A DNA stretch of 64,000 nucleotides from Shimia sp040225985 (GTDB taxonomy: Bacteria; Pseudomonadota; Alphaproteobacteria; Rhodobacterales; Rhodobacteraceae). The notes below the pieces were generated by a model that saw nothing but the letters and a program-made list of their open reading frames with translations, was not told the DNA's origin and did no database searches. This document shows positions 41,966-50,842 of this stretch, piece by piece; positions within the stretch are counted from its first letter, which is position 1; every line of letters starts with the position of its first letter. A program made the position numbers and the translations under genes. The stretch spans positions 62,001 to 126,000 of the forward strand of contig NZ_JBBPEU010000005.1 in assembly GCF_040225985.1 (NCBI RefSeq). Reading direction: 5' to 3'.

Positions 41966-43036
41966 GTGGCGCGTATCAGTGAGCTTCATTATTCCAATGC
42001 CTACGCGGCCAGTTCCGGCGTGAACGAGTTCCTCGAGGTGGCCTTGGCCGCCTCCGAGGATCCCGCAGATTTCGTTATCTCCTTTTACCAGTCGGACGGA
42101 TCGGTCGGGCTCGAACTGCCGCTGACACATCCCGACATCCAAGTCAGCATCGACCCCGACAACAATGAACAGGTTTTTGTCATCTCTGCCGATGACTTTC
42201 CGATCCTGTTGACCGACCCCGATGGTGGCGGCGTTGGAAATTACGAGGCCTATGCCCTTACCAATACCACCACGAACGAGGTCATCGACTTTTACGACAT
42301 TGGCGGCGGAACGCAGAACATCGTGGCGATGGATGGCGCGGCGGCGGGGGCGATTTCGGATAACCTGCCGGTTTTGGTGGGTCCCAATGCCACCACCACG
42401 ACCCTACAATTCAACCAACCCGATCCGGATACGCTAACCTATGGCAGTGTCGCACCGGGGGATACGGGTCTGACCTGTTTTGTAAGGGGCGCGCTGGTAG
42501 AAACGCCGGAAGGCGCGCGCCGGATCGAGGACCTGTCTGTGGGCGATCTTGTTCTGACGCGGGACCACGGCGCGCAGCCCGTGCGCTGGATCGGACAACG
42601 GACAGTTACGGGCCGGGGTGCCTTTGCGCCCGTGCGATTGCGCCGGGGATTCTTGAATGCCACGCGGAATCATTTCCTGTCACAACAGCATCGGGTTTTG
42701 CTGAGTGGCTGGCAGGCGGAACTGCTTTTTGGCGAAGACGAGGTTCTGGTGCCAGCCAAATCCCTTGCGCGTGCAGGGGTGGCCAAGATCGCGCCGCAAC
42801 CGCGCGTCACCTATTTCCACCTTTTGCTCGACAGCCACCAGATCCTGCGCGTGGACGGGGTTGAAAGTGAAAGCTTCTATCCCGGCGCGCAGGCCATGGA
42901 TGGTATGGCGCAGGCAACGCGCGACGAGGTGCTGGCGCTGTTTCCTGAACTTGCGGGGCCATTACCCGATCCCGGCCCCACCGCAAGGGCGACCATGACT
43001 GTGCAGGAAGGCATCGCGCTGGCCGCTTTGATTTGA
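41966..43036 (+). CDS. Hint-domain protein (Hint_2 type)
   Basis: Protein of 356 residues from a GTG start. Residues 1 to about 165 are acidic and Asp/Asn-rich, like domains on secreted alphaproteobacterial proteins. A Hint (hedgehog/intein-like) domain starts at Cys171 (CFVRGALVETPEGARRIEDL, then VGDLVLTRDHGAQPVRWIG). It includes the block-like NHFLSQQHRVLL and ends near residue 320. Family members are numerous in Rhodobacterales and are thought to self-process; there is no C-terminal extein here. No classical signal peptide is seen, so type I secretion is possible. Confidence 0.85.
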   Translation: MARISELHYSNAYAASSGVNEFLEVALAASEDPADFVISFYQSDGSVGLELPLTHPDIQVSIDPDNNEQVFVISADDFPILLTDPDGGGVGNYEAYALTNTTTNEVIDFYDIGGGTQNIVAMDGAAAGAISDNLPVLVGPNATTTTLQFNQPDPDTLTYGSVAPGDTGLTCFVRGALVETPEGARRIEDLSVGDLVLTRDHGAQPVRWIGQRTVTGRGAFAPVRLRRGFLNATRNHFLSQQHRVLLSGWQAELLFGEDEVLVPAKSLARAGVAKIAPQPRVTYFHLLLDSHQILRVDGVESESFYPGAQAMDGMAQATRDEVLALFPELAGPLPDPGPTARATMTVQEGIALAALI

Positions 43037-43107
43037 GGTGCCTTGCATTCACGGCCTCTGCCCGTTAGCAGACAGGCAACGAACTGAATGCCGGGAATGG
43101 GTCCGCT

Positions 43108-44178
43108 ATGGAAGATCTGCGCAACAAGTATCTGGAACTGATTTCGAACGCTGCTGACGAGGGTGCGCTCGAAGAGCTGCGCGTGCAGGCTGTCGGTAAA
43201 AAAGGCGAGATCAGCCTGAAGATGCGCGAACTGGGCAAGATGACCCCGGAAGAGCGTCAGGTTGTTGGCCCCGCGCTGAACGCGCTCAAGAACGAGATCA
43301 ATTCGGCGCTGGCGGCGAAAAAGGCAGCACTTGCCGATGCCGCGCTTGAAGAACGTCTGAAAACCGAATGGCTAGACGTGACGCTGCCTGCGCGCGCGCG
43401 TCGCCAGGGCAGCATTCACCCGATTTCGCAGGTCACCGAAGAAGTCACCGCGATCTTTGCCGATATGGGTTTCGCCGTGGCCGAAGGCCCGCAGATCGAA
43501 ACCGACTGGTATAACTTCGACGCGTTGAACATCCCCGGCCACCACCCCGCGCGTGCCGAGATGGACACCTTCTATACGCACCGTGCCGAAGGTGACAATC
43601 GCCCGCCGCACGTGCTGCGCACCCACACCTCGCCGGTCCAGATCCGCTCTATGGAGAAAACCGGCGCGCCGATCCGCATCATTTGCCCCGGTCGCGTTTA
43701 CCGCGCCGACTATGACCAGACCCACACCCCGATGTTCCATCAGGTCGAAGGTCTGGCCATCGACAAGGATATCTCGATGGCGAACCTGAAATGGGTTCTC
43801 GAAGAATTCTTCTCGGCCTTTTTCGGCACCCATGTGGAAACCCGTTTCCGCGCCTCGCACTTCCCTTTCACGGAACCCTCTGCCGAGGTGGATATCCAGT
43901 GTTCGTGGGAAGGCGGTCAGGTCAAGGTTGGCGAAGGCAATGACTGGCTCGAGGTTTTGGGCTCGGGTATGGTGCACCCCAAGGTGCTGCAGGCTGGCGG
44001 TATCGACCCGAACGAATATCAGGGCTTTGCCTTTGGTATCGGCATCGACCGTCTGGCGATGCTGAAATACGGTATCCCCGACCTGCGCGCGTTCTTTGAC
44101 AGCGACTTGCGATGGTTGCGCCACTACGGCTTTGCCTCGCTGGACCAACCGACGCTGCATGGCGGCCTGTCGCGATAA
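43108..44178 (+). CDS. pheS: Phenylalanine--tRNA ligase alpha subunit
   Basis: Catalytic subunit of the heterotetrameric class II synthetase, 356 residues. It has an N-terminal coiled coil (about 1-90), then the class II core: motif 1 region HPISQVTEEVTAIFADMGF, NIPGHHPAR, motif 2 around RIICPGRVYRADYDQTHTP, and motif 3 AFGIGIDRLAMLKYGIPDL. pheT follows only after two unrelated genes, about 2.1 kb downstream, and a terminator directly follows pheS, so the two subunits may be transcribed separately. Confidence 0.97.
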   Translation: MEDLRNKYLELISNAADEGALEELRVQAVGKKGEISLKMRELGKMTPEERQVVGPALNALKNEINSALAAKKAALADAALEERLKTEWLDVTLPARARRQGSIHPISQVTEEVTAIFADMGFAVAEGPQIETDWYNFDALNIPGHHPARAEMDTFYTHRAEGDNRPPHVLRTHTSPVQIRSMEKTGAPIRIICPGRVYRADYDQTHTPMFHQVEGLAIDKDISMANLKWVLEEFFSAFFGTHVETRFRASHFPFTEPSAEVDIQCSWEGGQVKVGEGNDWLEVLGSGMVHPKVLQAGGIDPNEYQGFAFGIGIDRLAMLKYGIPDLRAFFDSDLRWLRHYGFASLDQPTLHGGLSR

Positions 44179-44200
44179 GGCGCGCGAAATTCAGTGTTCA

Positions 44201-44228
44201 AACGGGGTGCTGTAGCGCCCCGTTTTTT
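44201..44228 (+). terminator. Rho-independent terminator after pheS
   Basis: A 10-bp stem (44201-44210 with 44215-44224, one G-T pair), loop TGTA and a run of six Ts, 22 bases past the pheS stop. Confidence 0.88.
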
Positions 44229-44324
44229 GTTGCAAAAGGCGCAACCCGCCCCACCCATGTCGCGAAACGTTGGTTTTCTGGTCCCAGAGCGCCTAACCTT
44301 TTTTAAAACAAAGGGAGCCGCGCC

Positions 44325-45110
44325 ATGACCACCATCCTGATCATTGAATCCAACACGCCGGACTTGCTGGCGATCGGCAAATCCGCTGCGGCGTCCTTTG
44401 TGCGCACCTTTCAGGGCATCGCGCCCGAAGTCACACTCAAGATCGCCTGCCCCTACGCCGCCCCCCTAAACGATGATGTGTTCGATGGAGTAGACGGCGT
44501 TGTGTTCTCGGGCTCGGGCGTGATGTGGTCAACTGCGGACGCACAGGCCGCCCCCCTGCGCGCCGAGATGGAGCGCGCTTTTGAGAGGGGTCGCCCGGTT
44601 TGGGGGTCCTGCAACGGGATGCAACTGGCCGCTGTCGTGCTGGGCGGTGGGGTCGGGGAATCGCCCAACGGGTTTGAAATCGGCGCGGCACGCGACACCC
44701 GCCTGTCGCCTGATGGTGCGGCCCACCCGATGATGGCAGGGCGCAAAGACGGGTTCGCCGTGCCCTGCATCCACCGCGACGAGGTGCAGGCCCTGCCAGA
44801 GGGTGCGGTGCTGATCGCGGGCAACGCCCATTCGCCGGTGCAGGCCATGGCCTATGAGGTTGGCGGCGTGGATTTCTGGGGCACGCAGTATCACCCCGAG
44901 ATGAGCATGGCCGATGTCGCGGCCTCGACCGGCGGGCGCAGCCTGTTCGACGGCGCACGCGATCTGACCGACGATCTGGCGCGCGCCGACAAAGACCCGA
45001 ACGCTGCCTTCCGGCTGGGCACAAGTGTCGAGGCGCTCGCGCTGCAGGAACGTGCGCGCGAATTGGTCAACTGGCTGGCCCATGTGCGTGCGAAGGCGGT
45101 CCGGGCTTGA
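44325..45110 (+). CDS. Class I glutamine amidotransferase-like protein
   Basis: Protein of 261 residues with a GATase1 domain. The nucleophile elbow is WGSCNGMQLAAVVLGG near residues 90-105, and the His-Glu pair is in YHPEMS near residue 192, so the triad is complete. It resembles stand-alone GMP-synthase-like amidotransferases. The acceptor is unknown. It lies between pheS and a pentein-family gene (51 bases downstream), with which it may form a small operon. GGGAG precedes the ATG. Confidence 0.85.
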   Translation: MTTILIIESNTPDLLAIGKSAAASFVRTFQGIAPEVTLKIACPYAAPLNDDVFDGVDGVVFSGSGVMWSTADAQAAPLRAEMERAFERGRPVWGSCNGMQLAAVVLGGGVGESPNGFEIGAARDTRLSPDGAAHPMMAGRKDGFAVPCIHRDEVQALPEGAVLIAGNAHSPVQAMAYEVGGVDFWGTQYHPEMSMADVAASTGGRSLFDGARDLTDDLARADKDPNAAFRLGTSVEALALQERARELVNWLAHVRAKAVRA

Positions 45111-45161
45111 CTCCAGCCTCCTGACGCCCTGACGCTGGCGGAAACAGCGAGGGAGCATGAC

Positions 45162-46079
45162 ATGGCCGGTTTTTCACTGCGTGCACGGCGCGAAGGGCGC
45201 GGCACGCCCGTGTTGAATACATGGGGTGCCAATAGCGACTATGGTACCCTGCGTTCGGTTCTTCTCGGTCCCATCGAGAATTACAAGTGGCTGCAAACTT
45301 CGAGCCTCTCCAAGAAATCCATCCGGCGCGGTGTGCAGTTTGACCCCAAAGTGGCGCAGGCTCAGCATGCCGAGATGGTCGATGCCTACCGCTCTGCTGA
45401 TGTCGAGGTGCATTTTCACAAACCCGACCCGCATCTGCCCTATCAGGTCTATGCCCGCGACAGTTCGGTCATGACCCCGATGGGTGCGATCATCACCCAT
45501 ATGGCCCAGCCCTGGCGGCGCGGCGAGAACTTCCGCGCGATTGAAACCTATCACGATCTCGGAATCCCGATTTACGACTATGTCACTGCAGGCACGTTCG
45601 AGGGCGGCGATTTCAACGTGATCGAACCGGGCGCGGTGCTGATCGGCTGGGAAGGCCCCGAGGGGCGCTCGTCAGAGGAGGGCGCCAGACAGATCGCGGG
45701 CTGGATGGAAGCCGAGGGCTGGGAAGTCATGTTGATGGACATCGACCCTTACTATGTCCACATCGACCTGATGGTGGTGATGTTGGCTCCGAAACTGGCT
45801 GCCGTCTGTCTCGAATGCACAGATCCCAAGATCGTGGACTGGCTGAAGTCCAAACGGATCGAAATCATCGAGGTGCCGTTTCAGGAAACCATGGCGCTGG
45901 GCTGTAACGTCGTGGCGCTGGGCGAAGACCGTGTATTGCTGCCCGCCGCGTCAAAAACTCTGAAAGAAAAACTCAAGGCGCTGGGCTTCACGATCTATGA
46001 TCCGGAACTGGACATGATCACGCAGGGTGGCGGCGGTGTGCATTGCATGTGCCAAAGCCTGATCCGCGATCCGGGCTGA
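45162..46079 (+). CDS. Pentein-family amidinotransferase / dimethylargininase-like hydrolase
   Basis: Protein of 305 residues of the guanidino-modifying (GME) superfamily, which includes arginine deiminase, DDAH and amidinotransferases. The catalytic Cys is Cys295 in GGGGVHCMCQSL, the substrate Asp is probably in VYARDSSVMTP, and the catalytic His is in PYYVHIDLMVVML. GTFEGGDFNVI is another family motif. It acts on arginine or a related guanidine compound; the exact reaction cannot be told. It follows the glutamine amidotransferase gene, and GAGGGAG upstream supports the start. A second, AGAT-type member lies at 58035-59156. Confidence 0.85.
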   Translation: MAGFSLRARREGRGTPVLNTWGANSDYGTLRSVLLGPIENYKWLQTSSLSKKSIRRGVQFDPKVAQAQHAEMVDAYRSADVEVHFHKPDPHLPYQVYARDSSVMTPMGAIITHMAQPWRRGENFRAIETYHDLGIPIYDYVTAGTFEGGDFNVIEPGAVLIGWEGPEGRSSEEGARQIAGWMEAEGWEVMLMDIDPYYVHIDLMVVMLAPKLAAVCLECTDPKIVDWLKSKRIEIIEVPFQETMALGCNVVALGEDRVLLPAASKTLKEKLKALGFTIYDPELDMITQGGGGVHCMCQSLIRDPG

Positions 46080-46095
46080 AGAACCCGCCCCGAAC

Positions 46096-46160
46096 TTTTT
46101 CTTGGACCAAATACCTTGGGGTGAATGGGCGCAGCAGGCGCCCAGAGGGGCAAAGCCCCT
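46096..46160. repeat. Dispersed roseobacter-type repeat, copy 1
   Basis: Begins with TTTTTCTTGGACCAAATACC and is followed by two hairpins: GGGCGC/GCGCCC (46127-46132, 46138-46143) and AGGGGC/GCCCCT (46146-46151, 46155-46160). The leading motif and the GGGGC-AAA/AGA-GCCCC hairpin recur at 55791-55835. It lies between the pentein gene and pheT. Confidence 0.7.
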
Positions 46161-46253
46161 TTCCCCGGGTCAAATCCCGCATCCACTCTTTCCCCTTTGC
46201 TGCATATCCGCTAAAGCCCTCGTGACCCGAATTCTGACCGATGGAATGACAAG

Positions 46254-48653
46254 ATGAAATTCACGCTGTCCTGGCTGAAAGATCACCTCGACACCGAGGC
46301 GAGCCTTGATGAGATCCTCTACGCGCTGACGGACCTTGGTCTCGAAGTCGAAGATGTGAGCAATCCGGCCGAGCGTCTGAAGGATTTTACCATTGGCAAG
46401 GTGCTGCACGCTGAGAAACACCCCGACGCCGACAAACTGCGCGTCTGCAAGGTGGCGACGGACGAAGGCGAGCTGCAGATCATCTGCGGCGCCCCGAACG
46501 CGCGTGAAGGCATCACCGTCGTGGTGGCCAAGCCGGGGGTGTATGTGCCGGGTATCGACACCACTATCGGGGTCGGCAAGATCCGTGGCATCGAAAGCTA
46601 TGGCATGATGGCGTCCGAGCGCGAGATGGAGCTTTCGGACGAGCATGACGGCATCATCGAACTGCCCTCGGGCGAGGTTGGCGACCGTTTTGTGGACTGG
46701 CTGGCCGAGAATGACCCTGCCAAAGTGGATGCAGTGATCGAGATTGCGATCACGCCAAACCGCCCCGATGCGCTGGGCGTGCGTGGCATTGCGCTGGATC
46801 TTGCAGCGCGCGGCATCGGTACCATGAAGCCAGCCAGCACCGCAGACATCAGCGGCAGTTTCGCCAGTCCGATCAGCGTCACTATTGATGAAGACACCCG
46901 CGAAAAGGGCTGCGAAGTCTTTGCCGGTCGTCTGATCAAAGGCGTCAAGAACGGCCCGAGCCCCGCATGGTTGCAGGACCGCCTACGCGCGATTGGCCTG
47001 CGCCCGATCTCGGCGCTGGTGGATATCACGAACTTCTTCACCTTCGACCGCAACCGCCCGCTGCACGTGTTTGACGCGGATAAGGTCAACGGCAACCTGC
47101 GGGTACACCGCGCCAAAGGCGGCGAGACCCTCGTGGGTCTGGATGAAAAGGAATACACTTTCAGCGCCGGTCAGGTTGTGATCTCGGACGACGAAGGGAT
47201 TGAATCCATTGCGGGTATCATGGGTGGTCTGGCCACCGGATGCACCGAAGCAACCACCAATGTCTTCCTCGAGGCCGCTGTCTGGGATCACATCCAGATC
47301 GCTTATACGGGCCGCGCACTCAAGATCAACTCGGATGCGCGCTATCGCAACGAACGTGGCATTGATCCGGGCTTCAACATGGAAGCCGTCGATCTTGCAA
47401 CCCAGATGATCATCGACTTGTGCGGCGGCGAACCGTCCGAGGTCGTGGTCGCGGGCGAGGTGCCGGATGTGCGCCGCGCCTACAAGCTGGATACCGACCG
47501 CGTGCAGTCGCTGGTGGGTATGGAAATCCCTGCCGAACAGCAGATCAAGACCCTGACCGATCTGGGCTTTGTCATGGATGGTGACATGGCGCAGGTGCCC
47601 AGCTGGCGCCCCGACGTGCAGGGCGAGGCTGATCTGGTCGAGGAAGTCGCCCGTGTTGCATCGCTGACCAAGCTGCAAGGCAAACCGCTGCGCCGCGTTC
47701 AGGATGGTCTGCCCGAAGTGATATTGTCGCCGATGCAAAAGCGCGAACAGATTGCCCGCCGCACCACTGCGTCGCTGGGGTACAACGAATGCGTCACCTA
47801 CAGCTTTATCGACAAGGCGTCGGCGGAACTGTTCGAGGGCGGGTCGGATGCAACCATGCTCGAGAACCCGATCTCTTCCGAGATGAGCCATATGCGCCCC
47901 GATCTCCTGCCGGGGTTGTTGCAGGCTGCGGCCCGTAATCAGGCGCGTGGTTTCATGGATATGGCTCTCTTTGAATGCGGTGCTGCCTTCCAAGGTGGGG
48001 AACCCGGTGAACAGCGCCTGCAAGTCAGTGGCCTGCTGGTCGGTAAGACCGTCGGGAAAGACGTACATGGCGAGACCCGTGGCGTAGATCTTTACGATGC
48101 TAAGGCCGACGCAGAGGCCGTGCTGGCCGCCATTGGTGCGCCTGCCAAGGTGCAAATCCTGCGCGGCGCCGAAGGCTGGTGGCATCCGGGTCGTCACGGC
48201 AAAATCTGCTTGGGGCCGAAAAAAGTTCTGGGTGTCTTTGGTGAATTGCACCCCAAGGTTCTTGAACAGTTGGACGTCAAAGGCCCGGCAGTGGCTTTCA
48301 CGCTCTATCCCGAGCAAATCCCAATGCCGCGCAAGAAGGGCGCCACCCGCCCGGCGCTGGAACTGCGCGACCTGCAGGCGGTTGAACGCGATTTCGCCTT
48401 TGTGGTCGACAAGGGTGTCGAGGCGCTGACCCTCGTAAATGCCGCCGCCGGCGCGGACAAGGTGCTGATCGACGGTGTCCGCGTTTTCGATGAATTCATC
48501 GGCGGTTCGCTTGGGGATGACAAGAAATCTCTGGCCATCACCGTGCGTCTGCAACCCACGGACAAGACGCTGAAAGAAGCGGATATCGAAGCCGTGGCCG
48601 CGAAGATCGTCGAGAAGGTGACAAAGGCCACCGGCGGCACGCTGCGCGGATAA
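46254..48653 (+). CDS. pheT: Phenylalanine--tRNA ligase beta subunit
   Basis: 799 residues. Order: N-terminal tRNA-binding OB domain about 40-150 (HPDADKLRVCKVATDEGELQ; IICGAPNAREG), B3/4 editing domain, B5 domain about 400-470, catalytic-like core (YNECVTYSFIDKASAELF; NPISSEMSHMRPDLLPGL) and C-terminal anticodon-binding FDX-ACB domain (about 705-799: FAFVVDKGVEALTLVNAAAG). It pairs with PheS. A 12-bp-stem terminator follows. Confidence 0.97.
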   Translation: MKFTLSWLKDHLDTEASLDEILYALTDLGLEVEDVSNPAERLKDFTIGKVLHAEKHPDADKLRVCKVATDEGELQIICGAPNAREGITVVVAKPGVYVPGIDTTIGVGKIRGIESYGMMASEREMELSDEHDGIIELPSGEVGDRFVDWLAENDPAKVDAVIEIAITPNRPDALGVRGIALDLAARGIGTMKPASTADISGSFASPISVTIDEDTREKGCEVFAGRLIKGVKNGPSPAWLQDRLRAIGLRPISALVDITNFFTFDRNRPLHVFDADKVNGNLRVHRAKGGETLVGLDEKEYTFSAGQVVISDDEGIESIAGIMGGLATGCTEATTNVFLEAAVWDHIQIAYTGRALKINSDARYRNERGIDPGFNMEAVDLATQMIIDLCGGEPSEVVVAGEVPDVRRAYKLDTDRVQSLVGMEIPAEQQIKTLTDLGFVMDGDMAQVPSWRPDVQGEADLVEEVARVASLTKLQGKPLRRVQDGLPEVILSPMQKREQIARRTTASLGYNECVTYSFIDKASAELFEGGSDATMLENPISSEMSHMRPDLLPGLLQAAARNQARGFMDMALFECGAAFQGGEPGEQRLQVSGLLVGKTVGKDVHGETRGVDLYDAKADAEAVLAAIGAPAKVQILRGAEGWWHPGRHGKICLGPKKVLGVFGELHPKVLEQLDVKGPAVAFTLYPEQIPMPRKKGATRPALELRDLQAVERDFAFVVDKGVEALTLVNAAAGADKVLIDGVRVFDEFIGGSLGDDKKSLAITVRLQPTDKTLKEADIEAVAAKIVEKVTKATGGTLRG

Positions 48654-48675
48654 CACCTGACCGCAACCTTTCCAT

Positions 48676-48711
48676 AAAACGCGCGCCGACACTGGCGCGC
48701 GTTTTTTCTTT
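48676..48711 (+). terminator. Rho-independent terminator after pheT
   Basis: A perfect 12-bp stem (48676-48687 with 48694-48705) with a 6-base loop, continuing into a T-rich tail, 22 bases past the pheT stop. It is the strongest terminator in the window. Confidence 0.92.
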
Positions 48712-48783
48712 GATGTCCTTGATTGCAGAGCCGCGCCGCCGGTCATATCTGAACGGGACAAAACCTTTTCTGCCGGAGTCATT

Positions 48784-49419
48784 ATGTCCAAAGACGCCAA
48801 TTTCTGGAATCGCATTGCCGAGAAATATGCCGCATCGCCCATCCGCGACACGGCGGGGTACGAGGCCACGCTTGACCTGACCCGCGCCCATCTCAAACCT
48901 TCGGACCGCGTGCTTGAGTTGGGCTGCGGCACCGGCACCACCGCACTGAAACTCGCGCCCAACGTCGCGCATATCACGGCCTCGGATTTTGCCGGGGCGA
49001 TGATCGACATTTGCAAGACCCGCGCCGCCGAACAGGGCATCGAGAATATCGATTTCCTGACAGCCGACCCGTTTGACAGGGGCTTTGACGGGCAGGACTA
49101 TGATGTGGTGATGGGCTGGAATTTCTATCATTTGATGGAAGATATGCCCGCCGGATTCCGACGTAGCCATGATCTGCTGAAACCAGGTGGTCTTCTTGTG
49201 GCGAAAACCCCCAGCCTTGGCAGTACGCCATTCTTCAAGCGGCTGTTTCTGCGCATGGTGGTGCGTGTTCTGCAACTTCTGGGCAAGGCCCCGTCGGTGG
49301 CTTTTGTCACGATTGACGAGGTCGAGACTGCGGTGACATCCGCCGGGTTTGAAATTCTTGAAACACGCAATTCCGGCGGCATGGTACCACGCTCTTACCT
49401 CGTGGCGCGCAAGGCCTGA
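48784..49419 (+). CDS. Class I SAM-dependent methyltransferase
   Basis: Cytosolic methyltransferase of 211 residues. Motif I is VLELGCGTGTTALKL (near residues 40-54), with the acidic ribose-binding residue in HITASDFAGAM and motif IV-like DVVMGWNFYHLMED. The methyl acceptor is unknown. CGGAG upstream of the ATG supports the start. It is followed 96 bases later by ytoQ. Confidence 0.88.
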   Translation: MSKDANFWNRIAEKYAASPIRDTAGYEATLDLTRAHLKPSDRVLELGCGTGTTALKLAPNVAHITASDFAGAMIDICKTRAAEQGIENIDFLTADPFDRGFDGQDYDVVMGWNFYHLMEDMPAGFRRSHDLLKPGGLLVAKTPSLGSTPFFKRLFLRMVVRVLQLLGKAPSVAFVTIDEVETAVTSAGFEILETRNSGGMVPRSYLVARKA

Positions 49420-49515
49420 TTATGCGCATCCAGTTGTAACAGCTTTTGGCTGCGCATGGTTGGCCCCACCACGAGTGGGGGCTAGAGTCTGCAAAACATT
49501 CAGAGGGAAAACGAC

Positions 49516-49965
49516 ATGACACTAAAGGTTTACCTGTCCGGTGAAATACATACCGACTGGCGGGACCAGATCATCAAGGGCGCCGAGGGCCTGGACGTCA
49601 GTTTCGACAGTGCGGTCACCGACCATGACGCCAGCGACGATTGCGGCGTGCGCATCATGGGGGCCGAGCCGGACAAGTTCTGGCATGACCATAAAGGCGC
49701 CAAGCTGAATGCGATACGCACCCGCAAGGGGCTGGTCGATGCCGATGTGGTCGTGGTGCGCTTCGGGGACAAGTACAAGCAATGGAACGCGGCGTTCGAC
49801 GCGGGCTATGCGGCTGCCTTGGGCAAGTCGCTGATCGTGATGCACGGCCCCGATCACCAACATGCTTTGAAAGAGGTGGATGCCGCGGCGCTGGCCGTGA
49901 CCGAAACGCCGCAACAGGTGGTTGATATCCTGCGCTATGTCCTGACCGGTGCGTTGCCCGACTGA
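49516..49965 (+). CDS. YtoQ family protein
   Basis: 149 residues, full-length YtoQ. VYLSGEIHTDWRDQI at the N-terminus, AVTDHDASDDCG, FWHDHKGAKLNAIRTRKGL and DADVVVVRFGDKYKQWNAAFD are conserved. The fold is probably like nucleoside 2-deoxyribosyltransferases, but the function is unproven. Its stop abuts the end of the convergent GST gene with no gap. Confidence 0.9.
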   Translation: MTLKVYLSGEIHTDWRDQIIKGAEGLDVSFDSAVTDHDASDDCGVRIMGAEPDKFWHDHKGAKLNAIRTRKGLVDADVVVVRFGDKYKQWNAAFDAGYAAALGKSLIVMHGPDHQHALKEVDAAALAVTETPQQVVDILRYVLTGALPD

Positions 49966-50664
49966 TCAGTCGCGCGGCGGTATGTTCAGCCCGCGCTGCA
50001 CCGCGGGGCGGGCTGCAAAACGGTCAAGATACGCGACGACATTCGGCAGGTCCGCCAGACCAACCACCTCCTCTGCCTCGTAAAACGCCAAGGCGCGCAG
50101 CCAAGGTGCCAGCGCGATATCAGCGATGGAATAGGCGTCTGCGATCCAGTCGCGCCCCTCTAGGCGTTTCTCGATCACGGCCAGCAACCGTTTGGCTTCG
50201 TTGATATAGCGGTCACGCGGGCGAGGATCGTCGATCTCGGCACCGGCGAATTTGTAGAAAAATCCAAGCTGCCCGAAGATTGGCCCGACACCGCCCATCT
50301 GGAACATGAGCCATTGCGTGATCTCGGCCTTTTCCGCGGCGGTGGACCCAATCAGCTTGCCCGTCTTCTCCCCGAGATAGAGCAGGATCGCCCCGCTTTC
50401 GAACAGGGTGACAGGGGTGCCATCCGGACCATCAGGGTCGATGATCGCGGGAATCTTGTTGTTGGGGTTCAAGGCAAGAAATTCCGGGCTTTTGACATCC
50501 GCATCAGCCAGCGTGACCTTGTGCGCCTCATAGGGCAGGCCGATTTCTTCTAGCATGATCGACACTTTCACACCGTTCGGCGTGGGAAAGGAATAAAGCT
50601 GTAGGATGTCGGGCGATTTGGCGGGCCAGCGGGCATTTACCGGGTGATCTGTCACAAAAGTCAT
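49966..50664 (-). CDS. Glutathione S-transferase family protein (YghU/Ure2-like)
   Basis: 232 residues from the ATG at 50662-50664 (MTFVTDHPVNARWP), with AGGAA eight bases upstream; a GTG six codons earlier is possible. The thioredoxin-like N-terminal domain has ILQLYSFPTPNGVKVSIMLEEI and the cis-Pro region NNKIPAIIDPDGPDG, then ESGAILLYLGEK. The C-terminal helical domain includes SIADIALAPWL. Related proteins show GSH-dependent disulfide reductase or peroxidase activity; the substrate is unknown. Confidence 0.9.
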   Translation of the reverse strand: MTFVTDHPVNARWPAKSPDILQLYSFPTPNGVKVSIMLEEIGLPYEAHKVTLADADVKSPEFLALNPNNKIPAIIDPDGPDGTPVTLFESGAILLYLGEKTGKLIGSTAAEKAEITQWLMFQMGGVGPIFGQLGFFYKFAGAEIDDPRPRDRYINEAKRLLAVIEKRLEGRDWIADAYSIADIALAPWLRALAFYEAEEVVGLADLPNVVAYLDRFAARPAVQRGLNIPPRD

Positions 50665-50842
50665 GGGCGGCTTCCTGTTCACGTTTCAGGGGGAAGTGTC
50701 GCGTGATTTTTCCCGTCGCGCTAGCAAAACAACTGTGCGATTGCGGAAAGACCCCCTGCACGGATGAACAAAGACGATGCTTGGGCTTGAAACACCAACA
50801 AGGCTGCCGTTTGATAAAGGCAGTTTTACAGGAGGGATTTGA

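Noticed and set aside
46983..49040. A 685-codon open frame on the minus strand
   Set aside because: It lies opposite pheT, a terminator and the methyltransferase, all clearly coding on the plus strand. Long antisense frames are common in G+C-rich DNA, and its translation has no recognisable motif.
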